NCBI GenBank assembly: GCA_003254885.1
Contig: QANT01000704.1
Span: 1 to 31,931 of the forward strand
From: Purshia tridentata
Lineage: Eukaryota; Streptophyta; Magnoliopsida; Rosales; Rosaceae
Length of the DNA: 31,931 bases
Reading direction: 5' to 3'
Below are positions 22,441 through 31,931 of the stretch, piece after piece. The notes under the pieces are model-generated. The model saw only the letters and a program-made list of their open reading frames with translations, had not been told where the DNA came from and searched no databases. How positions within the stretch are numbered: position 1 is the stretch's first letter; the number at the start of each line of letters is the position of its first letter. Both the position numbers and the translations under genes were made by a program.

Positions 22441-24547
22441 TTTTCTGTTTAGGAAAATCACCTATGGTATGTGAACCAAGTGGTTGTGATGCTATTATTT
22501 GTTGGCGGGGATCGTAACAAAGAGATCCATATATGCTTTTTTGCCGAAGGGTGGCATTTAGATATATGTTATTTGGATTTTACTATTAGAATCCTTTGAT
22601 TTAATAGTAATTTATGTAATTTTAGGAACTTAATATTGGCTTTATTGTAATTGAATTTTTGTTTTGGGCATATAGATTGAGAGGACAGACATAAAGTTTA
22701 CCCTACTTTCCTTCCTCTCCTGCTCATTCTACTTCTCTTTCTCCCTCTTCTAGCTGTCATTTTCGCTCTTAAAAATCTTTTTGGTTGGTTCTACATCATT
22801 TGAATTTTTTTTTTTTTTTAAAGGAAACATTATTTGTATTAGAGTTTCGACTTCATTGTTTTCTCTGAATTTGGATCGAACTCTTGGACTGATGGTCAGA
22901 TGGATATCACATGCAGATACCTATCAAGAACCTTTAGTTCTTGTGGGTTTTTTTTATTTTTTCTGTTTTTGTGTTTTTTTTTTGTTAGGTGGGTTTTCCT
23001 GGTGTAGGTTTGGCACAATGTTTTTTAAAAATTGTGTTGACATTTTTTCTTTTGTCACATCAGGATATAAATTCAACTGAAGGATGCGTGGTAGTGAACT
23101 TAAATCAAAAGATCAATTAATAAGTTGCCACAACCTAGGTGAAGATATAATCAGGATAAAATGTCATTATAGAAATATATTATTTTGTATGTTACTTGGA
23201 TCGCAATCGAAACAATAAAATTATGATGAAGAAAACTTGTTAAGTGATAAATGTTACCTCCCCTTTTTGTTCTTTTATAAATAATTTATTATTTGTAAAC
23301 CTTTTATGAATACTTTGAATCCTTGATAGGTTGTGCTCAAACCAGTTTATTTTATAAGTTAAAATTGCTAGTTGGGTTCAGAACATCAAGTCTACAATTT
23401 TATCTGCACTGCCCTTTTTCCTGCCTCTTCCTCTAAACAACTTTTCATATGATCTAAGGGTGTCGATATTTTTTAATCTCTTTCCCTTGTACAGGTATAT
23501 ATTGTTCCTCAACATGCTTTCAGAGAACTTTTCAGATTTAGTATTTCATAATTGAAAAAAATATTGTTGCAGAAAAATAAGGATTTGGGGAGGGCATTAG
23601 GATTATCAAGTGCTTCACTAGTGGCTTATTGTCGGAATTTGAATATTTATTTCTTGCTCTCATTCCCTTTAGATTTTACTTCACCTATTGATACTGTAAT
23701 TATCTTCTTATCAAATAATACTGTAATTATCTTGGCTTCACATGGTTTTGGGTGGTAGTAATAATCTTGAAAGTGTTTTGAGATGTAAAAACTTGCTTCA
23801 TCTTCAAAGCCCATACTTTCAATTATTCAAATTTACATAATCATATTGCAGTTGGACACTCTATGAATGCCTTTATATTCACCATGTTTCTACTGTTAGA
23901 TATTAATTGACATTGGGCCACGACCATGCCACCAAATTTGGGTTAGGATTTGTTCAAGGATCTGATGAAACGGGATTATTTAATTTAAGCATAGAGCAGG
24001 CTAGCAAATATTGGTTTGGTCTATTTAAGGATTTCAGTGAACAACTTATTCACTTCTAGAATCCATAAGTCTTTTCCTTTCTCCTTTCCTTTTTCCTTTA
24101 TGTTAGAGCAAGTCAATTGTTTTCAGTAACATTTTATTTATATTAAAAATCATTTTCTCCCCACAATTTCTTCAGAAAGAGTATGCCCATTTCCTTTTTA
24201 CGCTTTCAGTTAATCTTTGACAGAGCTTATATTGTTTGCTTTGTTTCCCCTTATTTTGAAGCCAGCAAAGAGATTGTAGAGTGGGAAGAAGTTTCCTTTT
24301 TTTCTTGGATGGAGGTCTGATTGCTTAGCTTTGACGGATACCTGTTACAGGTTTGACAAACATGATTATTTTTCAATATTGTAATCTTTATTGCATCTTA
24401 TTTGAATAGTAAACTACATGCTGAGAGTTCCGATATCTTGTGGACTTGAGAATGTGAATACTTGGAGGGAGAGATTTTATTTGAAAGTTATACAAAAATT
24501 TTCATATGCTGAGAATTACTCATAATCTGAGAAACTTTGTAGACAAT
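22441..24547. other. Intergenic region between the convergent TBC and peroxidase genes
   Basis: T-rich sequence with several poly-T runs (22805-22820, 22950-22985). A 68-codon frame at 23552-23758 follows a TTGCAG that could be read as an acceptor, but it does not give the tail expected for the TBC family, whereas the exon at 22064 does. No other gene or clear transposon end was recognised. Confidence 0.45.
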
Positions 24548-24553
24548 TTTATT
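24548..24553 (-). terminator. Candidate poly(A) signal of the peroxidase gene
   Basis: TTTATT on the plus strand gives AATAAA on the minus strand, 143 bp after the stop codon. It is the nearest canonical hexamer downstream of the gene; a further one lies near 24476. Confidence 0.4.
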
Positions 24554-24695
24554 TGTGAATGGAAAATTTACTTTTTCTTTAGGTCATTATGAATTATTCC
24601 TCTTTAACCAACACTAAATAATACCACCCAAATGACCATATGTCCTTTGCTCTTAATATGAAACCCATCCTCAACAATAGCACATTACTTGCCAT

Positions 24696-27134
<2,439 letters not shown>

Positions 27135-27225
27135 AAAAACCCCAAACGTATCTTCCTCTAGCTAGCTAGTTTAGTTAGCAGCAGTAGTGGAGTCAATGTG
27201 GTTTTGTTTCGTGCAGCCCTTGGGG

Positions 27226-27234
27226 ATTTATATA
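27226..27234 (-). promoter_or_regulatory. TATA box of the peroxidase gene
   Basis: TATATAAAT on the minus strand lies 92 bp upstream of the first ATG (27134), leaving a leader of about 60 nt. This is a standard plant core-promoter position. Confidence 0.65.
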
Positions 27235-27309
27235 CATGAAATTTTCAGGGTTTGTGCACATGGGAATGACCGACAATGCAAAGTTGGATAAAGTTATTTG
27301 TGTATATTG

Positions 27310-27516
27310 TTTAAATATTGGGAAAACTACACCTATAAACCCACTTAACTTTGGGGTCTGGCTACCTCACTTTGCTTCCTAAAAATAAAATTCATTCAAG
27401 TTGCCTCCTATATTATGACTTTTTTGCAATTTGAATCATCTACTTTACGTCAACCTATGGGTCTTTTTGTCCAACCTTGTCTATAGTTTTGTGAAAAATG
27501 TGGACTTTTAATACAG
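27310..27516. mobile_element. Fragment of a transposon end (GGGAAAACTACACCT...)
   Basis: GGGAAAACTACACCTATAAA followed by CCCACTTAACTTTGGGGTCT and GTTGCCTCCTATATTATGAC resembles the long terminal repeats of plant MULE-type elements built of short 'CC-TTTGGGGTC' phrases. No matching opposite end was found, so it appears truncated, possibly by the hAT-like MITE at 27517. Confidence 0.35.
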
Positions 27517-27928
27517 GTAGAGGTGTCAAATGGGTTGTATCGTTATGAATTTATGATACAACGTACCCATTTAAGTTGTACTCATGCGTGCTTTGTATTT
27601 GTCGTGCACCTATATAGCCAAAGTCTAAGCTCAGCATGAGCCGTGACTCATTCATGTGATGCCATATCTGAAACGGGTCGGGGTCGCGTTAATATTTTTT
27701 TCTTCAAATTAAACTTGTTTGTTGATCATGAAAAATATTTTAAAAGGGTAAATAAAACAATGTTAAATGGTTTTAGAATAAAGTTTGTAGTCAATGTTTT
27801 TCGTTTTCTTTTTCTTTTTTCTATAAAAAAAACAATGTTAAAAGGGTTGTACTTAGTTTGGATCTATTTCGTGCTCATGTCGTGCTTAATAAGTGAAAAA
27901 CTTAGTCCGACCAATTTTACACATCTAC
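27517..27928. mobile_element. hAT-like MITE
   Basis: The left end GTAGAGGTGTCAAATGGGTT and the right end (minus strand) GTAGATGTGTAAAATTGGTC are imperfect inverted repeats. TAGAGGTGTCAA-type ends are typical of plant hAT elements. The interior has CGTGCT/GTCGTGC motifs (27587, 27605, 27870-27890). The possible 8-bp flanks (AATACAGG / CAAACGGG) agree at only five positions, so the element is old or the ends are slightly off. A 101-codon frame across it (27643-27948) is not a gene. Confidence 0.6.
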
Positions 27929-28620
27929 AAACGGGTAGAGTACTGTGACGAAATCTTGAACGAAGTTAGAACGAAAAACCCACATTGCAACAAATTCATA
28001 AAACAAAGGGCATTGTGAGTCCATTTCTTTTCCAAGTAGCTAGTAAAGTGAGGACAAACCCTAAAATTGAGCTTGTAAAAGTGTTAATATTCCTTGAATT
28101 ATAAATTAAGGGGTAGACTAAGCACAACCTGGAGACTCTCATATATATCCCAGTATTAAGGCATCGAGTGACGGAAGTGTGGGGGGCATGGGGCTGTTCA
28201 CACGCCCCGAGGGACGTGTATGAAGTTATCAACCCTAACTTGTTGATTTTTATACGCCATGTTCTGTTAACCAAATCTTAGATATCAAGCAACATGCATT
28301 AATATGAATGAGAATGCATGTGACCTTGGCCTTGGATTTAGGGTTTATAAATATTGAGTCTTACAAGGACGAATTTTGTGATCCCATAAGGGTTGGATAC
28401 CCAAAGTACATACTTTAATTATACGGTGGGGATCGCTGCCGGCCACTATTGGATGACCAATTAACATGTAATATATATGTGAGTTTTATAGTATATAGTT
28501 TTAGTAGATAACATATTTATAATCTATTTTGCTAGAAATCTTTTTTGTATGAAGAAAATGTGGTGTCAGTGTACCCAGGTCTTATGTATGAGTTCTAAAA
28601 GCCTCTGCAAGAATTTACCC
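27929..28620. other. Intergenic sequence, no gene recognised
   Basis: Ordinary AT-rich sequence with a small GC-rich spot, GGGGGGCATGGGGCTGTTCA (28181-28200), followed by CACGCCCC. A minus frame of 92 codons (27996-28274) is open but unrecognised and has no supporting context. Confidence 0.4.
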
Positions 28621-28855
28621 CTCAGTCATGACCATGATAATTGAACCCCACATAAGGATATATATATGGTAAGAAAGAAGAGATGACAATTGAGTCATTA
28701 ATTAAGTAATTTGATTATTTAATTAACTCAGTCATGACCATGATAATTGAACCCCACATATGGATATATCATATATATATATATATATATATATATGGTA
28801 AGAAAGAAGAGATGACAACTGAGTCATTAATTAAGTAATTTGATTATTTAATTAA
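28621..28855 (+). repeat. Tandem duplication, 106-bp unit, with (AT)n expansion in copy 2
   Basis: Copy 1 is 28621-28726 and copy 2 is 28727-28855. Both run from CTCAGTCATGACCATGATAA to GATTATTTAATTAA with very few substitutions. Copy 2 is 23 bp longer because ATATAT in its middle has expanded to a long (AT)n run (28771-28796). Recent slippage-type duplication. Confidence 0.9.
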
Positions 28856-29460
28856 TAGTATCAAAAAAAGCTTGAGAGCAGAACACTCATATTTTTTGAG
28901 CTTCTCATTCTTCAGGAGTAACCCTAGGATAATACCAGGGGCTTTCCCAAATCTCGCATGGAAGGAGACCTTAAAAAAGAGGGTATGTTCGGTGGTGGTG
29001 AGATCAGCTGGGTGTTGGGAGTGATTTGGGTATGGGGATAGTGTAAATGATTGGGTTGGGAGAGAAATTTGTTGTTGTTGGGTATGTGGGTAAAAATATG
29101 GGTAAGGAGAGAAAATGACAATAATGGGTTGGGTATCTATTAACAAGGGTAATGTGGTAATTGAGATTGGGTAAATTAAGAAAAAACTGATTTGAAAAAG
29201 GTGAGTGTTGGGTAAATTAAGAAATTGGGTAACAAAAGAAGATAGTTGGGTATAAATAGAAATTCCCTAATTATATAATTGACAGACACCAAAAGGAACG
29301 CCTAGTTCTCAGCAACTGTAGCTGCAGTAGCGCAATTGTATCTGTAGTTGCAATATTAACTGCAACTACAATTACAACATTGCAATTGCACAAATATATC
29401 CTCAATTGAAAAAAGTAAAAAAATTTACTTTAAATATTAAACCAATAAATCTCCTTAAAC
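28856..29460. other. Intergenic sequence with a palindromic GCAATTG-rich patch
   Basis: At 29000-29250 the plus strand repeats TTGGGTA phrases (TGATTTGGGTATGG, GGGTTGGGTATC, GTGTTGGGTAAATTAAG, ATTGGGTAAC). This makes a low-complexity Thr/Ser/Pro-rich minus frame that is not a gene. At 29310-29392 alternating GCAACTGTAGCTGCAGTAGC and complementary TGCAACTACAATTAC form imperfect hairpins. Confidence 0.5.
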
Positions 29461-29716
29461 ACTTTTAAACAAATATTAAGATTCAAGTAAAAAAGAAAGA
29501 AACAAAATCGATCAACAACTCTACAATCGCGATAGTTACGCGGAGCACTTGACAGTCTGACACGCTTCGAGATGCGTGCGTAAATCCTACTTTTAAACAA
29601 ATATTAAGATTCAAGTAAAAAAGAAAGAAAAAAAATCGATCAACAACTCTACAATCGCGATAGTTACGCGGAGCACTTGATAGTCTGACACGCTTCGAGA
29701 TGCGTGCGTAAATCCT
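29461..29716 (+). repeat. 128-bp tandem duplication
   Basis: Copy 1 is 29461-29588 and copy 2 is 29589-29716, differing at two positions by eye (a C/A and a C/T). The unit contains AATCGCGATAGTTACGCGGA and GATGCGTGCGTAAATCC. It lies immediately before the ambiguous base at 29754. Confidence 0.95.
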
Positions 29717-29753
29717 TATAGTTACACAACTTAGTTGTCTTGGTCCTTGAAAG

Positions 29754-29754
29754 N

Positions 29755-29785
<31 letters not shown>
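29754..29785. other. Undetermined base followed by a 31-nt poly-A run
   Basis: The only N in the window is at 29754 and is followed by A residues to 29785. This is a place where assembly or base calling was uncertain, so the junction between the tandem duplication and the CACTA-like element may not be real. Confidence 0.9.
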
Positions 29786-29786
<1 letters not shown>

Positions 29787-29794
29787 ACATTTTG

Positions 29795-30055
29795 GGTGAT
29801 GAAAAATTTTCATCAAGATCACGTTCCTCGCCCGAATGTCGTCGCCCAAGGCCACTTTGGGAGATGAAATTTGTTTGTCTCTCAAAGCTGTTTTGGGTGA
29901 CCAAATTATGGTTCGTCGCCCAAAGGCACGTATCTAGGGAGACGAACAGATTCGTCGCTCAAAGGGACTTTGGGCTACTAACTTTTTGGTTTGGCGGCCA
30001 AAGAACCTTTGAGAGACAAACAAATTTCGTCTCCCAAAACTTTAAGTGATGACTT
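29795..30055. repeat. Array of degenerate hairpin repeats (GACGAA/TTCGTC)
   Basis: Examples are TTTGGGTGATGAAAAATTTT with CATC (29791-29814), TTTGGGAGATGAAATTTG with GTCTCTCAAAG (about 29857-29886), TTTGGGTGACC...GGTTCGTCGCCCAAAGG, GGGAGACGAACAGATTCGTC with GCTCAAAG, and GAGAGACAAACAAATTTCGT with CTCCCAAAAC. Each unit is itself palindromic. About five to six units are recognisable. Confidence 0.8.
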
Positions 30056-30171
30056 TCCAACCTAAGGTTTTTAATTTTTTTAATTTTTATCCAAAAACTA
30101 TATAACACAAATTGTAGCAATTTCATATTAATACTTCATACAAACAATAAATAATGACCCTAATGGTCAAT

Positions 30172-30700
30172 CTATCCTAAGGCGGTAGTGTCTTTGTCAT
30201 CTCTGTCTGGCGACGGTATCCGAAAGGTTGGCGGGACAAACCCAAGCATGAATTGGCGCAATGCAGCAAACATCTTTTGCATTTCATTCCTATTTGCCTA
30301 AGCAGTCGCCAGTTGTTCTTGAGCAACTGCCTTCTGTCCCTGAGTAGCTACGATATGTGTCATCAACTATTCCTGAACATCTCCATGTGCCTCGCAAACC
30401 ACTTTCTTGGCATGTAGGTCCTCCTGCAACTTCTGCACCTTAGTAGACAGCCCCACGACGGCTAGAGATGGTTGAGAAGAAGAAAATGAAGATGACTGGA
30501 TGTCGCGAACGCACCCATAGTCCATGCCCGTACTTCCTTACCGAGCCTAACACCCTGTAGGTCCATCTTAATACGAAGGCCAACATCAAGATCGGGTAAT
30601 GGGATCGACTCTAATGGAGTATCCGGACAAAGCTACTGATGCTTGGCCAAGCTCTAAAAATATCTTATCTTTGCCGCTACTATCTCATCCTTCAAAATGT
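30172..30700 (-). pseudogene. Broken CACTA transposon ORF (plant Ptta/En/Spm transposase-like)
   Basis: Reading the minus strand from 30700 gives a protein-like frame ILKDEIVAAK..., then PLPDLDVGLRIKMDLQGVRL and so on. After a frame change near 30480 it becomes LSTKVQKLQEDLHAKKVVCE and ends NEMQKMFAALRQFMLGFVPP...TTALG at a stop at 30172. Four in-frame stops interrupt it and all are TAG. The Gln/Glu/Lys-rich coiled coil before an 'MQKMFAALRQ' segment resembles the C-terminal part of the ORF carried by plant CACTA elements. The assignment rests on resemblance from memory plus the hairpin repeats next to it. It is not functional. Confidence 0.5.
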
Positions 30701-31030
30701 TATATACACAAATTAGAAATTAAGAAATTAAATATAAATATAAAAAAATTGTGAAAAAAATTAAAATATAAAAAACCTAACGTGTTTTGCCTTGGCCGCA
30801 TCACAACCAACATTATCTATGTCAAATGTGTTGATCTTCGGGAATTGCGAATCGTCATGAAAAATAAAATAATATTGTCAAAAACCCAAATAATAATAAA
30901 GAATATATACATATTAAATTAAATAGTGACGTACATGATGACTCTACCCGGTATGAAATTGCCTTCAAACCACAATGATGGTTAGACGACTTCCTTTTTT
31001 CAATTTGTGGCATTGGCGGCGGACTTCTTC

Positions 31031-31798
31031 TGTTAAATATTACGCAAATTGTAAATGTGTTAGTGTATATAAAATAATGGAAGAACAAAAGAATAATATA
31101 TTTTTTGAAGTCTTAAAATGATAAAACATTGGGTGAACCCATTCTAAGTTTGGTTCGGACCGTGCAACTCAAGGTCCTTTGGTCCACAAGGTTTTTGCGT
31201 CTTTGTGGATTATAGGATGGCAAAAATTTCACATTTCATCAAGAGTTAGATTACACTCTTTCGGCTGAATAAATTTGAGAGTCACTCAAAGTGAAAAGTT
31301 CTTGAGTTCTACTCTCAATGAAAGCACCAATTGTTATGACACGAAATCTCCAAGTAGCTAAACTCAAAAAACGACGATCTTGCAAACAAGAGAAAAACCT
31401 TCGGAAGGTAAAGGGACACCAATGTAGTGCTGGCCAAAAGATCTCCGACAGTCAAGTTGGTAAACAATATCATTATAAACTCAAAGCAATCGCTCATATT
31501 TTAGGAATTATTTACTTTTGAATGATCTTATGAGAGCATTTATATAGGGATGAATTAATCCTCATGGTCTTAGGATTGTAAGTTTATTAAACTTGGAATC
31601 AGCGGGAAGTATAATCCATTTAAATTAAACTCCTATACTTGAATCTTTATTTAGAGTGGATTCAAGCCACTTAATTTAAGTGGGAGTTGATTTCCCAAAC
31701 TTTTTAGGAGATCTTAAGTCCCAATAGTTTCTCTTTTGAGGAAATCCATCTATAGCGGTCATTCTTGAAAATCCATATATGGCTGTCATTTTCTTTTA
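31031..31798. other. Intergenic or transposon interior, no gene recognised
   Basis: No coding region stands out; the short overlapping frames at 31315-31521 on both strands are chance. CTCTCAATGAAAGCACCAAT (about 31311) followed by TGTTATGACACG resembles a phrase I associate with repetitive plant DNA, but I cannot place it in a family. This may still belong to the CACTA-like element. Confidence 0.3.
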
Positions 31799-31915
31799 GA
31801 GTTTTTTTTTCCTTATTTTTTTTCAGTGTTCAGTATATAAATGTTATTTGGTTATCACGTAAGTAGAATAAAATTATAATATAAAAATATGGTAAATGTA
31901 GTATTATTGATATAA
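31799..31915 (+). repeat. Dispersed repeat, second copy of the segment at 6708-6820
   Basis: TATATAAATGTTATTTGG...AAAATATGGTAAATGTAGTA matches TATATGAATGTTATGTTG...AAAATATGGTAAGTGTAGTA at 6740-6815 in the same orientation, with scattered substitutions and small indels. The family is not identified; it may run beyond the window. Confidence 0.65.
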
Positions 31916-31931
31916 ATTTAACCAATCGTGC

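Larger units (their letters stand above)
29786..31030 (-). mobile_element. CACTA (En/Spm)-like transposon fragment
   Basis: The first 270 bp consist of repeated hairpin units of the form TTTGGG(A/T)GACGAA...TTCGTC(G/T)CCCAAAG (described separately), as in subterminal regions of plant CACTA elements. These are followed on the minus strand by a broken coding region with a coiled-coil C-terminal part and weakly supported upstream exons (about 30775-30850 and 30940-31020). The element therefore seems to lie 3'-end-left. Neither terminal CACTA motif is identifiable; the left one may be lost in the N/poly-A junction. Confidence 0.55.

Noticed and set aside
23552..23758. Frame after TTGCAG (KNKDLGRALGLSS...) as the last RabGAP exon
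   Set aside because: It is in phase, but the exon at 22064-22105 gives LIKRNSPAARSGD and a stop, which fits the family's short basic tail, and it is followed by AATAAA signals.
28844..29146. 100-codon minus frame, Pro/Thr/Ser-rich
   Set aside because: It is generated by repeated TTGGGTA phrases on the opposite strand.
29483..29885. Minus-strand frames of 101 and 73 codons with poly-Phe
   Set aside because: They read the poly-A/T run and the N across a tandem duplication and a transposon edge; there is no protein-like content.

Overview
This window is nuclear DNA of a flowering plant, most likely a eudicot. It is AT-rich and intron-containing, with CT-rich leaders, AATAAA-type 3' ends and many small decayed transposons. 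Two plant-specific gene families are present. Nothing points to a bacterium, organelle or virus. I cannot name the species.

Layout. 1-11000 is gene-poor: a Mutator-like (MULE) element cut by the left edge (1-2006) with a possible captured GC-rich fragment, a small MULE with a perfect 9-bp target-site duplication (3960-4358), a GC-rich island (5790-6075), a large imperfect hairpin (7293-7640), a second member of the first MULE family (8011-8815) and assorted direct repeats. 11040-22440 holds a ten-coding-exon, plus-strand gene for a TBC-domain Rab GTPase-activating protein (696 aa deduced). Its long introns 1 and 7 carry LTR-retrotransposon remnants, a possible SINE and a 114-bp MITE. 22440-24540 is a tail-to-tail intergenic region. 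24548-27240 holds a four-exon, minus-strand gene for a secreted class III peroxidase of the peroxidase-29 type (345 aa deduced). 27300-31931 is again transposon territory: a hAT-like MITE (27517-27928), two recent tandem duplications, an assembly-ambiguous N plus poly-A, and a CACTA (En/Spm)-like element with hairpin subterminal repeats and a stop-ridden minus-strand ORF.

The two genes converge and show no functional link: one acts on Rab GTPases in membrane traffic, the other is an apoplastic or vacuolar haem-peroxidase fold. The most notable points are that the peroxidase has Ser where the family has the distal catalytic His, that two introns of the TBC gene need GC-AG splicing, that an out-of-frame AUG overlaps the TBC start, and that the MULE at 3.7-4.4 kb was partly duplicated together with host flank. 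I found no convincing undescribed multi-gene system.
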